A stretch of DNA of 64,000 bases from Bacillus sp. SD075 (GCF_017355165.1 NZ_JADILK010000007.1:1-64000), one strand, 5' to 3'; shown: positions 9,356 through 18,980, numbered from the stretch's first letter. Notes: generated from the letters alone by a model not told the origin. Translations and numbers: made by a program.

Positions 9356-10330
9356 ATGAAAAAATCTCATAAGTGCTTTTTATTGGTTATGATTTTGATG
9401 GTAACTGGTATTATCGCGGCCTGCGGTGACAGTAAAGCAGGTGTCCCGGGCAGCGGAAACCAAAACCTGAGTCTGTTGACTGGTGGAACGGGAGGTACAT
9501 ACTATCCACTTGGAGGACAAATTGGGAAAATCATTTCCGATAAAACAAAAGCGAATATAACACCTCAGACATCTGGCGCCTCGGCTGAAAACATGGAAAC
9601 TTTAAGAGCTGGAGAAGCTGAGATCGCTTTTTCGCAAACGGATATCGCGGCATATGCACTTGAAGGAAAAGAAATGTTCGATGGGAATCCCATAGACAAT
9701 ATACAAGCGATCAGCTCTTTATATCCCGAAACGGTACAAATTGTAGCGACTGCAAAGAGTGGAATTAAATCAATCGAGGATTTGAAAGGTAAAAAGGTAT
9801 CAGTAGGCGCACCAGGTTCTGGTGCTTACATCAATGCCATGCAAATCCTGGAGATACATGGGTTGTCTGAAAAAGATATTAAAGGACAAAATCTATCATT
9901 CGATGAGTCGGCTGAAGGAATGCAAGCAGGCAATATTGATGCAGCTTTCATTACGGCAGGCACGCCGACTGGTGCAGTGGAGGCTCTATCCGTCCAAAAT
10001 GATATGATTATCTTGCCTATTGCAGAGGACAAGATTCAAGCATTGGTTAAAAAGTACCCATACTATGCTGAAGAAACCATTCCAAGTGGTACGTACAAAA
10101 TCAAATCCGAGGTGAAAACAGTTGCTGTTAAGGCGATGTTAGTGGTTACAAAGGATCTAGATGAAGATTTAGTTTATGAAATGACTAAAGCTGTTTATGA
10201 CAACACAGATCAAATCACACATGCAAAAGGCAAGTTCATTACAGCAAAGACTGCACTTGAAGGGTTAGGGGATATGGAAGTTCATCCTGGAGCAGCAAAA
10301 TACTTTAAAGAAAAAGGTGTTTCCAAGTAA
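9356..10330 (+). CDS. TAXI-family TRAP transporter solute-binding lipoprotein
   Basis: The 324-residue protein starts with a lipoprotein signal peptide (basic MKKSHK, hydrophobic core, lipobox IAAC at about residues 20-23). The mature part has the TAXI hallmark LLTGGTGGTYYPLGG, then TSGASAENMETLRAGEAEIAFSQTD, typical of this extracytoplasmic receptor family. AGGGGGGAG precedes the ATG. It captures the solute outside the membrane and hands it to the fused TRAP permease two genes downstream. Characterised TAXI proteins include a glutamate/glutamine binder from Thermus; a gamma-glutamyltransferase gene downstream makes glutamate a plausible ligand here, by inference. Confidence 0.92.
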   Translation: MKKSHKCFLLVMILMVTGIIAACGDSKAGVPGSGNQNLSLLTGGTGGTYYPLGGQIGKIISDKTKANITPQTSGASAENMETLRAGEAEIAFSQTDIAAYALEGKEMFDGNPIDNIQAISSLYPETVQIVATAKSGIKSIEDLKGKKVSVGAPGSGAYINAMQILEIHGLSEKDIKGQNLSFDESAEGMQAGNIDAAFITAGTPTGAVEALSVQNDMIILPIAEDKIQALVKKYPYYAEETIPSGTYKIKSEVKTVAVKAMLVVTKDLDEDLVYEMTKAVYDNTDQITHAKGKFITAKTALEGLGDMEVHPGAAKYFKEKGVSK

Positions 10331-10416
10331 TGCAATTGGGTCGGTAGCTCGCTTAATGTGACCTATCGGCTTCGTTTTTATTCTGAATGGTATTTCTGGT
10401 TTTGAAAGGGGTACCT

Positions 10417-10923
10417 ATGAAATTCTCGAGATTCATGGCTTTTGGTACACCTCTGTTCATCGCTTTTTTATTATTTTTTCCTTATAAGCATGTAATTGCC
10501 TTTTCCTTCGAGGACCAAGGGAAATTAGTTGCCTACTTTCCATTGAAAAAAGAAAAAGAATTCAAGATTAAGTATACACACTCCATCCACCTCACGGATG
10601 TTAGGGAATCTTATCGGTTATCGGATAATCAAATTGAACTAACCGAACTTGCTTATAATGATTTTGCAGTCGGTATGCCTTCTAATGCAGAGGGGGAGGA
10701 AGTATTCGAAGAGAAAAACGGTACTTACTTCATAAAAAATATGAATCGCAATTTCTCCTATATAGATTTACGAGTAGGACAAGTCAGGGCTAACCATCGT
10801 TTAATATACGATGAAAAAACTTATACATTGGCAGACTTTATTAAACCAGGGACATGGGTCAGGATTTCATCCGAAAGAATTTCTTTATGGGAACAGTTGA
10901 AGGGAGTGAAGATTAGTGGCTGA
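10417..10923 (+). CDS. DUF1850 protein of TAXI-TRAP operons
   Basis: This 168-residue protein begins with one hydrophobic anchor or signal segment (about residues 7-24), followed by an exported or membrane-proximal domain containing YTHSIHLTDVRESYR and the closing GTWVRISSE. This matches the DUF1850 family, whose genes are commonly placed between the TAXI receptor and the fused permease; its role in transport is not established. The ATG at 10417 is preceded by AAAGGGG; an upstream in-frame GTG or ATG has no such site. Its end overlaps the permease start by 8 nt, indicating translational coupling. Confidence 0.8.
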   Translation: MKFSRFMAFGTPLFIAFLLFFPYKHVIAFSFEDQGKLVAYFPLKKEKEFKIKYTHSIHLTDVRESYRLSDNQIELTELAYNDFAVGMPSNAEGEEVFEEKNGTYFIKNMNRNFSYIDLRVGQVRANHRLIYDEKTYTLADFIKPGTWVRISSERISLWEQLKGVKISG

Positions 10924-12910
10924 TCAAGAAAAAACGAAGTATTTAACCGAAGCAGAACAACAGGAGTTATTGGAAAAATATGATCCTGAAGCCGGGACAA
11001 GGAAATTAACTGGTGTCTTGGGATACATTGCGTTTTTTGGACTCTTGGCTTTTTCGTTATTCCAATTATATACTGCTATTTTTGGCGTTTTTACAGCTCA
11101 AATCCAACGGACGATACATTTAGGGTTTGCACTCTCCTTGGTTTTTTTACTATTTCCTGCCAACAGGAAGAAACGTCAAAAAGGAAAGTTTCAAATTGCC
11201 TGGTACGATATCATTTTAGCGATCCTAAGTATCGGAGTAGGTGCATATTGGCCATTATTTTTTGAAGATATCGTCATGAATGTAGGACGTTTGGGCGCTT
11301 TGGATTTTGCGGTGGGCTTAATGGCCATTCTACTGGTTTTGGAGGCAACCAGGCGTGCAGTAGGGCTTCCTATTATGGTCATTGCTTCCTTATTCATTTT
11401 CTATGGGATTTTTGGACAGTATATGCCTGGGTTCCTTGCTCATCGCGGTTTAACTCTGGAGCGTTTGGTGCAGACGATGTTCTTCTCGACAGAGGGCATT
11501 TTAGGTACTCCGCTAGCGGTGTCATCGACATTCATCTTCCTATTTTTACTGTTTGGATCCTTTCTAGTCCGGACTGGTGTCGGTCAATACTTCAATGATC
11601 TTTCAACCGCCATTGCAGGCAGAAGGATAGGGGGACCTGCAAAGGTTGCGATTTTTTCCAGTGCTCTTCAAGGGACGATTAGCGGAAGCTCTGTAGCCAA
11701 TGTTGTCACTTCAGGAGCATTTACGATACCGATGATGAAAAATCTTGGTTATAAGAAGGAATTCGCAGGAGCAGTGGAGGCGGCCGCTTCGACAGGCGGT
11801 CAATTGATGCCTCCGGTAATGGGAGCAGCAGCATTCTTAATGGTTGAGTTCATTGGGAATGGTATAACGTATTGGGATATTGCAAAGGCGGCTGCGATTC
11901 CAGCTATCCTTTACTTTTCTGGAATTTGGATCATGACCCATTTTGAAGCGAAACGACTCGGGCTTCGTGGATTAACGAAAGAAGAGATGCCAAGTAAGAA
12001 GGAAGTATTCGGTAAATTTTATTTACTAATACCGATCCTTGCCATTATCTTCTTGCTCATGATGAATATCACGGTTACACATGCAGCACTGTATTCCATT
12101 GCCATCTCTGTTCTTGTAGGATTCATAAACAAGGATGTCCGTATGAAATTCATTGATATCATTTATGCATTGGTGGATGGAGCTAGAACGGCACTTGCGG
12201 TTGCAGCCGCAACCGCAGCAGCCGGAATTATTGTGGGAATCGTTACGAAAACTGGTTTAGGGTTGAAGCTGGCTAATGGTTTGATAGATTTGTCTGGCGG
12301 ATATTTGATTCCAACATTGATGCTGACAATGGTAGCGGCACTTATTTTAGGAATGGGTTCACCTACGACCGCCAATTATGTAATCACATCGACGATTGCA
12401 GCACCTGCGATCATTTTGCTGGGTGTTCCTGATTTATCTGCACATTTATTTGTCTTCTATTTTGGCATTATAGCTGATATAACTCCTCCAGTTGCTTTAG
12501 CAGCATTTGCAGCGGCAGGGGTGGCAGGCGGTGAACCGATAAAAACGGGGATTGAGTCATCAAAACTTGCTATCGCTGCATTTATCATTCCATATATTTT
12601 TGTTCTCTCCCCACAAATGCTGATGATCGATACAACCTGGATGGAGGTTGTCTGGGTCGTATTTACAGCAATGTCAGGCATGATTGCAATTGGTGCGGGC
12701 GTTATAGGTTACTGGATGAGGGGGATGCACTGGTTGGAAAGAGTCCTCGCTATAATCGTTGGTTTACTATTAATCTATCCTGAAACGGTATCGGACATCA
12801 TTGGGGTATCTGCATTTATCGTATTGTTGGCTTTGCAATATCTTTGGAAGAGTGACAATCATGATAGCCCCAATATCTTGGAAAATAACCAAAGCATGGA
12901 GAAAAATTGA
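10916..12910 (+). CDS. TRAP transporter fused permease (4TM + 12TM)
   Basis: The 664-residue membrane protein joins a small DctQ-like N-terminal part to a large DctM-like part in one chain, as is usual for TAXI-type TRAP systems. About 16 or more hydrophobic segments can be counted. The DctM-like region carries GTISGSSVANVVTSGAFTIP and the second scaffold motif GMGSPTTANYV near residue 480, family hallmarks. The GTG at 10916 overlaps the DUF1850 stop and has AGGGAG upstream. It uses an ion gradient, usually sodium, to import the solute bound by the upstream lipoprotein. Confidence 0.92.
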   Translation: MADQEKTKYLTEAEQQELLEKYDPEAGTRKLTGVLGYIAFFGLLAFSLFQLYTAIFGVFTAQIQRTIHLGFALSLVFLLFPANRKKRQKGKFQIAWYDIILAILSIGVGAYWPLFFEDIVMNVGRLGALDFAVGLMAILLVLEATRRAVGLPIMVIASLFIFYGIFGQYMPGFLAHRGLTLERLVQTMFFSTEGILGTPLAVSSTFIFLFLLFGSFLVRTGVGQYFNDLSTAIAGRRIGGPAKVAIFSSALQGTISGSSVANVVTSGAFTIPMMKNLGYKKEFAGAVEAAASTGGQLMPPVMGAAAFLMVEFIGNGITYWDIAKAAAIPAILYFSGIWIMTHFEAKRLGLRGLTKEEMPSKKEVFGKFYLLIPILAIIFLLMMNITVTHAALYSIAISVLVGFINKDVRMKFIDIIYALVDGARTALAVAAATAAAGIIVGIVTKTGLGLKLANGLIDLSGGYLIPTLMLTMVAALILGMGSPTTANYVITSTIAAPAIILLGVPDLSAHLFVFYFGIIADITPPVALAAFAAAGVAGGEPIKTGIESSKLAIAAFIIPYIFVLSPQMLMIDTTWMEVVWVVFTAMSGMIAIGAGVIGYWMRGMHWLERVLAIIVGLLLIYPETVSDIIGVSAFIVLLALQYLWKSDNHDSPNILENNQSMEKN

Positions 12911-13129
12911 GTCTGCGAATATCGATCCGGAAGTTAAGGGGAGAGTTGAACCATTCGAGGGGGTGATTTTTTGAAGTGAAACATCATGGAGAACGCAATG
13001 CCCAATGGGAATGTGCAGGATGCTTTATATAGAGCTCAACCAGCATATTCCTACTAGAGTCATCCGATCGTACTACCATTTGCCTAATGGTAAAACCTAT
13101 TTTGTTTTATTTTGAAAGGAGACTAATTC

Positions 13130-15205
13130 ATGAAATTTTTAAAAAGTTTTATTTTAGTTACTTTCAGTTTCTTTTGTATGATCACACCAGCTTTTGCAAG
13201 TGTCCCTGGAGTAGATGAGTCAATGGGTAAGGGTTTTAAAAATGGAATCGTATCAGTTTCCCACCCTTTAGCAGCTGTAGCGGGTATAAAGATATTAAAA
13301 CAAGGTGGAAACGCAGTCGATGCAGCAGCAGCCATTCAATTATCGTTAAATGTAGTTGAACCGATGATGTCTGGAATCGGCGGCGGTGGTTTTATCATGA
13401 TTTATAATAAGAAAGAAAATAAAATAACGATGATCGATAGCCGCGAAATGGCACCGCAAAATGTTACGCCTGAACTATTTTTAGATGAAAAGGGGAAACC
13501 TGTTCCTTTTAGTAAACGGCACACAACTGGTAAAGCTGTCGCAGTCCCTGGAACCCTTAAGGGGATGGAAACGGCACTTGAGAAATATGGAACATTGAAA
13601 TTATCTCAAGTTATGGACCCAGCCATTAAACAAGCTGAAAAAGGGGTTAAAGTCAATTGGATAACAGCACAATATATAGATGAAAATGTAAAAAAACTAG
13701 AAAATAACCAAGCGGCAGCAAATGTTTTTGTGCCAAATGGAAAACCATTGGAAGAGGGTGACACCCTCGTTCAGCCAGATCTGGCAAAGACTCTTAAGTT
13801 AATAAAAAAACAAGGTTCTAATGTTTTTTATAAAGGTGAAATCGGGGAAGCACTTACCAAAGAAGTTCAAAAACGTGAAGGAACGATGACAACCGAGGAT
13901 TTGGAAAACTATGTGGTGAAAGAGAGAGAGCCGATTAAATCGGAATATAGGGGCTTTGAAGTGGTGGGGGCAGCTTCACCAAGTTCAGGCAGCTTGACCG
14001 TCCAACAAATCCTGGAGCTAATGGAAGGATTCAATGTACAAAAGATGGGGGCGAACTCCCCTGAGTATCTACATTATCTAACCGAAGCCATGCATCTCGC
14101 TTTTGCCGATCGTGCTGCCTATATGGCAGATGAAGATTTTTATGATGTACCCACTAAAGGACTATTGGATGAAGATTATATAAAAGAGAGAAGAAAACTC
14201 ATTAATCCAAATAGATCAACAGCTGATGTCAAAGCAGGCGATCCATGGAAGTATGAGGGCAAAGAACCCACTTCAATGGAGATGGTAAAAGAAGAGAAAA
14301 ACCCGATCGGACAAACGACTCACTTTTCTGTAATGGATAAGTGGGGAAATATGGTTGCTTATACGACTACAATCGAGCAAGTATTTGGATCAGGTATCAT
14401 GGTACCTGATTATGGATTCATGCTTAATAATGAAATGACGGATTTTGATGCCACACCAGGTGGAGTTAACCAGGTGGAACCAGGAAAAAGACCAAGAAGC
14501 AGTATGTCCCCGACCTTTGTATTAAAAGATGGCAACCCCTTCATGGCCATTGGTTCACCAGGCGGGGCGACGATAATCGCATCGGTTTCTGAAACGATTA
14601 TGAATGTACTTGATCATCAAATGCTAATTCAAGATGCGATTCTAGCTCCACGTATTTATTCTGCTGGTTATCCATCAGTTAGATGGGAACCGGGGATTGA
14701 ACAAAATACAAGGTTGGAGTTAATGGCAAAGGGTCATGTTTATGAAGAAAAACCCCAACATATCGGAAATGTGCAAGCTGTTATTTTTGATTATGAAAAG
14801 GGAAAAATGTATGGAGGAGCCGATAATACGAGAGAAGGAACTGTTCAAGGGGCTTATAATGTTTCCTATAAATCGAAAAAACCTAAAGAAATAAAAGAAG
14901 AAAAAAAGGGACCGTTTACCTTAAAAGTGAATGGAGCCGTTTATCCTTATACAGCTGAACAAATGAAACTGATAGATGAAAAACCCTATATTCAATCAGA
15001 CAAATTGCTACTTGGTTTGGGGGTAATCCAAACAGGGGACTTAGAAACATTTAAACCAGATAAAAAATCGTATCTACCGGTGTTAAGAGTAGCGAAATCA
15101 TTAGGGTATAAAGCAAAATGGAACGAAAAAGACAAAGAGGCACTATTGGAAAAAGATCCGGCTGATATTGAAGATCCAGACGAAGATGGCAGTGTCACGA
15201 ATTAA
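13130..15205 (+). CDS. ggt: Gamma-glutamyltransferase with extra C-terminal stalk-like domain
   Basis: The 691-residue precursor has a signal peptide ending in TPAFA (about residue 24). The large-subunit segment GGNAVDAAAA and the small-subunit start at Thr396 in QTTHFSV, where the family autocleaves, are intact; ELNNEMTDF-like and GSPGGATI motifs follow. The enzyme cleaves the gamma-glutamyl bond of glutathione, gamma-glutamyl peptides or poly-gamma-glutamate outside the cell. The family is usually about 580 residues; here about 110 extra residues after 575 include a lysine/glutamate linker and a segment (LPVLRVAKSLGYKAKW) like the copper-amine-oxidase N-terminal stalk domain seen in cell-wall proteins. 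It lies 220 nt after the TRAP permease, after an AAAGGAG site. Confidence 0.92.
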   Translation: MKFLKSFILVTFSFFCMITPAFASVPGVDESMGKGFKNGIVSVSHPLAAVAGIKILKQGGNAVDAAAAIQLSLNVVEPMMSGIGGGGFIMIYNKKENKITMIDSREMAPQNVTPELFLDEKGKPVPFSKRHTTGKAVAVPGTLKGMETALEKYGTLKLSQVMDPAIKQAEKGVKVNWITAQYIDENVKKLENNQAAANVFVPNGKPLEEGDTLVQPDLAKTLKLIKKQGSNVFYKGEIGEALTKEVQKREGTMTTEDLENYVVKEREPIKSEYRGFEVVGAASPSSGSLTVQQILELMEGFNVQKMGANSPEYLHYLTEAMHLAFADRAAYMADEDFYDVPTKGLLDEDYIKERRKLINPNRSTADVKAGDPWKYEGKEPTSMEMVKEEKNPIGQTTHFSVMDKWGNMVAYTTTIEQVFGSGIMVPDYGFMLNNEMTDFDATPGGVNQVEPGKRPRSSMSPTFVLKDGNPFMAIGSPGGATIIASVSETIMNVLDHQMLIQDAILAPRIYSAGYPSVRWEPGIEQNTRLELMAKGHVYEEKPQHIGNVQAVIFDYEKGKMYGGADNTREGTVQGAYNVSYKSKKPKEIKEEKKGPFTLKVNGAVYPYTAEQMKLIDEKPYIQSDKLLLGLGVIQTGDLETFKPDKKSYLPVLRVAKSLGYKAKWNEKDKEALLEKDPADIEDPDEDGSVTN

Positions 15206-15279
15206 ACGTACCCTGACGAATATAGACTGAAATCCTTTTAGCAAGTTGTAAATAAGGAAATCGAGGAAATGGCCAGAGC

Positions 15280-15336
15280 AATGAGATGAAACACTCCACT
15301 TGTGCAATGTGCATAATGTGAATGTTTCATCTCATT
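15280..15336 (+). terminator. Hairpin after ggt
   Basis: AATGAGATGAAACA (15280-15293) pairs with TGTTTCATCTCATT (15323-15336), 14 perfect pairs. No clean T tract follows, so termination efficiency is uncertain. Confidence 0.5.
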
Positions 15337-15550
15337 GTTCATTCACTCATTGGACTTCTTTATTTGCTCACATTTAGCAAGTTCTTATGGCCATTCATGT
15401 TTTTCCCAATATGGAACATCTCAGCTGTGGTGTTTAATAATCGTGCGAATGATCAATGAGGAAGCGACAAACCATCCTTTCCCATACACCAAATTGAATA
15501 ACGATTAAACTTGTGAAACAACTTAAAAGTGATAGATACTTTAGCTAAGA

Positions 15551-15904
15551 CTATGGCTGAATAAGCTTATCGAACACAAAAATCGTCATCGCAGTATCAA
15601 TATCTATATTAATATCCGTATAGATGCTTAAAATTTTCGCTTCCATCAACTCCTCAAGCTTTCTCATTACGGTAGGATCCTGATAGATTCCTTTTACTAA
15701 TTTAGTTCGTGCTTCATGAACCATATTTTGTCCTTCTGTGGAGCCAATCATAAATTTTTCCACATTCGTCAGATTTCCTTTCATCTCACTAATTACCCAG
15801 GGACCTACAAAACGAGTGGTGATTTCCTTTGGTCCATTTCCAACATACTCCTTGCGTATTTCGCGAAGTAACATATTGAATTGATGCTCCATATTTTTTG
15901 TCAT
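15551..15904 (-). CDS. DUF2294 (MpsC-like) protein, paralogue 1
   Basis: This 117-residue protein (FNMLLREIRKEYVGNGPKE, VGPWVISEMKGNLTNVEK, MTIFVFD at the end) belongs to DUF2294, the family of YrhF and of MpsC, the latter tied to a sodium-translocating membrane-potential system in staphylococci. The role is not settled. A second copy at 28648-29001 on the opposite strand is nearly identical over most of its length, so one is probably a recent duplicate. In Bacillus subtilis the homologue sits with formate dehydrogenase genes, as the second copy does here. A TCTCCT complement (AGGAGA) lies just before the start. Confidence 0.8.
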   Translation of the reverse strand: MTKNMEHQFNMLLREIRKEYVGNGPKEITTRFVGPWVISEMKGNLTNVEKFMIGSTEGQNMVHEARTKLVKGIYQDPTVMRKLEELMEAKILSIYTDINIDIDTAMTIFVFDKLIQP

Positions 15905-16351
15905 TCCATTTCTCCTATCTCAACATTTATTCTGTTTAGTTTGGGTTTATATAACAAGATCTAGTGAACCTCTACTTTGTTAAAATGTAAATCAGATGAA
16001 AAACTGAACTTTTCATTTATTCATATCATGGAAGTTCATTGTTTTTTTTTCCAAAAGGTAAATTGCTTGTTGGGTAAGTACTATTTAGTGGTTCGAAGTA
16101 AGGCTTTCTGCGCAAAAACCTAATTAATATAGTATGTATTCAAAGTCACTATTTGTCCCATGAAAAATAATAATGGAAGATAGTTCATCTCCTTATTCTT
16201 TTTGATTAATGATTAAAGTATAATTAAAATGTGTTGAAAAAAGTAATTTTTAATAAAAAAATATTAATTTTGGTGAGGAATTTTTTAGAGATATCGTTAC
16301 TCGAACCACTTATTTAAGGATTGCCTTTGTATCTTTACTTGTAATTTGCTA
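15905..16351. other. Intergenic region without recognised features
   Basis: AT-rich sequence between the divergent DUF2294 gene and the leader cassette. It should contain the promoter of the leftward gene. No gene, repeat or structured RNA was recognised. Confidence 0.4.
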
Positions 16352-16380
16352 TTGAGGTGAGACATGTAAAGTATTATAAT
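16352..16380 (+). promoter_or_regulatory. Sigma-A promoter of Mo leader A
   Basis: TTGAGG (16352-16357), a 17-nt spacer and a perfect TATAAT (16375-16380). The bases around the -10 box, AAAGTATTATAAT, are identical at the matching promoter of leader B at 24149-24177. Confidence 0.8.
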
Positions 16381-16386
16381 AAAACT

Positions 16387-16559
16387 ATAAAAAAAATCAT
16401 TGATATTAGGTAATGGAAAATTGCCATAATGTCCTGTTTTTTATTTTTGTTATACGTGATGAGAAGGATCGCTAGTAGGTTAAACTGCTTAGTAATTAGC
16501 CCATCATAAAATTGACTGTGTATTGCATGTGCACAATCTATTTTATGATGGGCTTTTTT
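16387..16559 (+). ncRNA. Structured leader RNA A with terminator, upstream of Mo-cofactor genes
   Basis: Hairpin 1 (16402-16433) has GATATTA and GGTAAT pairing with ATTGCC and TAATGTC around one bulge. Hairpin 2 (16456-16472) has GTGAT pairing with ATCGC. Hairpin 3 spans 16472-16492. An intrinsic terminator follows (GCCCATCATAAAAT 16499-16512 with ATTTTATGATGGGC 16540-16553, then six T). The same elements in the same order form leader B before fdhA. Between the copies the terminator stem differs by two base-pair swaps (AT/AT to GC/GC on both arms) and hairpin 2 by pair-preserving changes, which supports a conserved RNA. A riboswitch or protein-controlled attenuator for Mo metabolism is inferred. 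No antiterminator pairing is obvious. Confidence 0.75.
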
Positions 16560-16805
16560 GATTTATAAAAAAGGAGAGTTCAATATGCTATGAATAGCCT
16601 AAGCGGAAATTAATGGAGAATATCATGAAATAGAACAGAGCCTCCAACCAGTGAATCATTAGAGTGACTCTAATTTTCTGTGATACTTAATGATAGCCAT
16701 TATGCTTAACAGGACGAAATTGATCACGATTATCTTTGAATTTTTCCTCTGGGGCAATTTGCCATCAAGAGAATGGAACTACTAAATAAAAAAGGACTGA
16801 GAGTT
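16560..16805 (+). other. Gap after leader A with a start-stop minigene
   Basis: An AAAAAGGAGAG ribosome site matching the one before fdhA is followed by ATG CTA TGA at 16585-16593. The position copies the fdhA start after leader B, but the frame stops after two codons. The remaining 210 nt to mrp show no recognised gene. This could be the scar of a deleted first gene or a two-codon regulatory ORF. Confidence 0.45.
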
Positions 16806-17855
16806 ATGTTGACACATGAACAAATAATGAATGCTCTAGTACATGTACAAGATCCCGAGCTGCATAAAAGTATCGTGGATTTGAACATGGTGAGAAATAT
16901 TGAAATTGATGGTACACATGTTCAACTTGAAGTGATTTTAACGATCCAAGGCTGTCCATTAAAAGCAAAAATAAAAGATGATGTTGAAAATTCACTTCGA
17001 AATATTGGGGTGTCAAGTGTTTCGTTAACCTTTGGTTCTATGACGCCAGAAGAACGGGCTGCATTAACACAAACTTTAAAGAAAGACGCTACAACAGAGA
17101 CCGGAATGCCTAACATGTTACTGCCTGATTCAGGTGTGAAATTTATTACAGTGACAAGCGGAAAAGGTGGAGTGGGAAAATCAACGGTTACCGTTAATCT
17201 GGCTACTGCTTTAGCCCGGATGGGGAAAAAAGTCGGAGTGTTAGATGCGGATATTTACGGATTTAGTATTCCTGCGATGATGGGAGTTGGAGAAAAGCCA
17301 ACCATGATTGACCATACAGTCATTCCAATTGTAAGTCAGAGCGTTAAAGTCATGTCCATGGGCTTTTTTACAGACAATAATAGCCCCGTTATGTGGCGAG
17401 GGCCGATGCTAAACAAATGGATTCAAAACTTCCTTGCCAACACACATTGGGGAGAACTGGATTATCTTCTTTTAGATTTACCTCCTGGTACAGGAGACGT
17501 AGCCATTGATGTAGCTGCCATGATTCCCCAGGCAAAGGAAATTATCGTAACGACTCCTCACAATGTCGCTTCTTTTGTTGCTTCAAGAGCAGGTGCCATG
17601 GCGAAACATACAAAACACGAAATCTTAGGTATCGTTGAGAATATGGCATATTATGAAGAACAAGATGGTTCGAGGAACTACCTTTTTGGAAAGGGTGGCG
17701 GCGATATGCTCGCTCAACAGCTGCAATCCGAAGTAATCGCAAGAATTCCTTTTGCCAAACGTGAGGAAAATAAAGGTTCATGTATATACGATGAAGATTC
17801 GCTTACCGGAGAGATGTTTACATCCTTAGCTCAAGAGCTTGTTCATAGAGGATAG
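16806..17855 (+). CDS. Mrp/ApbC-family P-loop iron-sulfur carrier ATPase
   Basis: The 349-residue protein, from the ATG at 16806 with AAAGGA 9 nt upstream, begins with a DUF59/MIP18 domain (residues 1-80) and continues with a MinD/Mrp-type ATPase: Walker A SGKGGVGKST near residue 120, DADIYGFS, and LLLDLPPGTGD. Mrp proteins bind and deliver Fe-S clusters. The usual CxxC pair near the C terminus is not evident, and a single Cys lies near the end. It is a SalA/ApbC homologue. Its position behind the Mo leader and before fdhD suggests help in loading the clusters of the formate dehydrogenase, which is inference. Confidence 0.85.
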   Translation: MLTHEQIMNALVHVQDPELHKSIVDLNMVRNIEIDGTHVQLEVILTIQGCPLKAKIKDDVENSLRNIGVSSVSLTFGSMTPEERAALTQTLKKDATTETGMPNMLLPDSGVKFITVTSGKGGVGKSTVTVNLATALARMGKKVGVLDADIYGFSIPAMMGVGEKPTMIDHTVIPIVSQSVKVMSMGFFTDNNSPVMWRGPMLNKWIQNFLANTHWGELDYLLLDLPPGTGDVAIDVAAMIPQAKEIIVTTPHNVASFVASRAGAMAKHTKHEILGIVENMAYYEEQDGSRNYLFGKGGGDMLAQQLQSEVIARIPFAKREENKGSCIYDEDSLTGEMFTSLAQELVHRG

Positions 17856-18182
17856 TTTTTTCCATCTAGAATCATGCATTATCAATGAAGAAAGTCTTTA
17901 TCCCTGAAATTTTAATTCAAATCTTTTTCATGAAGTTGCAGCAGGGTTTTATCAGTTTAAGTGTGTGAATACGTTTCTAAAATAAAAGTTCAATTCCCCA
18001 TATGGGTACTTATATTAACTGAAACTAAGACCCCATAAGGCTGCATATGGTTAATTAAAACACAACAAAAATAATTCAAGGCATATATGTATTTATCCCT
18101 CTTTATAAATAGTTAAGGTATGATCCAAGATAAATGAAGAAGGTAGAATTTTCGATTAAAAATTCAAAGGATGTAGTGCTAT

Positions 18183-18980
18183 ATGAAACCAGCAGTGGAG
18201 AAACGGCAAATTCTTAGATTCACAAACGGGCATATTGTTAATGCTGAAGATATCATTGTAACGGAGGTTCCAGTTACACTGAAAATTAACGAACAAGAAT
18301 TTGTTACGATGGTTTGTACACCTGAATATATTCAAGATATGGTTATTGGTTACTTAGCATCTGAAGGAATTATACGGAAATATGAAGAAATCAAAGATAT
18401 TTGGGTTCAAGAAAAAGAGGGATATGTCCATGTGAAAATAGATAAATTGAATCCTTATTACCAAAATTTCCAAAATAAGCGGTATATTACATCGTGTTGT
18501 GGAATGAGCAGACAAGGGTTTGTCTTCGTTAACGATGCATTAACGGCTAAGAAGATGAATGAAATCCGAGTCAAGCTCTCCACGGATGATTGTTTCCGTT
18601 TAATGAATAATCTACAAATTTCCGCCACTATTTTCCAAGATACAGGAGGGGTCCATAATGCCGCCCTCTGTGATTTACATGGTTTTATGTTAAGTCGGAT
18701 GGACATAGGAAGACATAATGCTTTGGATAAAATATATGGCTATTGTTTGAAAAATGATATCTCGATTGGAAATAAAATCATTGTTTTTAGCGGCCGTATA
18801 TCTTCAGAAATTTTATTGAAAGTAGCAAAAATTGGTTGTGAGGTAGTTCTTTCAAAATCGGCACCGACTGAATTGGCATTACAGTTGGCAGAAGAATTAG
18901 GGATTACAACAGTAGGTTTTATTCGTAAACAATCTTTGAATATATATACTTGCCCAGAGCGAATTCAACAGAAACAGTAA
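18183..18980 (+). CDS. fdhD: FdhD, formate dehydrogenase sulfurtransferase accessory protein
   Basis: The 265-residue protein carries the FdhD signature TSCCGMSRQG near residue 102 with its redox-active cysteine pair, FQDTGGVHNAALC, DIGRHNALDKI and VLSKSAPTELAL. FdhD passes sulfur from a cysteine desulfurase to the Mo cofactor, which formate dehydrogenase needs for activity. The ATG at 18183 follows AAAGGATG. A gap of 327 nt to mrp contains no recognised element. It lies in the Mo cluster with moaA 46 nt downstream and serves the FdhA encoded 6 kb further on. Confidence 0.93.
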   Translation: MKPAVEKRQILRFTNGHIVNAEDIIVTEVPVTLKINEQEFVTMVCTPEYIQDMVIGYLASEGIIRKYEEIKDIWVQEKEGYVHVKIDKLNPYYQNFQNKRYITSCCGMSRQGFVFVNDALTAKKMNEIRVKLSTDDCFRLMNNLQISATIFQDTGGVHNAALCDLHGFMLSRMDIGRHNALDKIYGYCLKNDISIGNKIIVFSGRISSEILLKVAKIGCEVVLSKSAPTELALQLAEELGITTVGFIRKQSLNIYTCPERIQQKQ

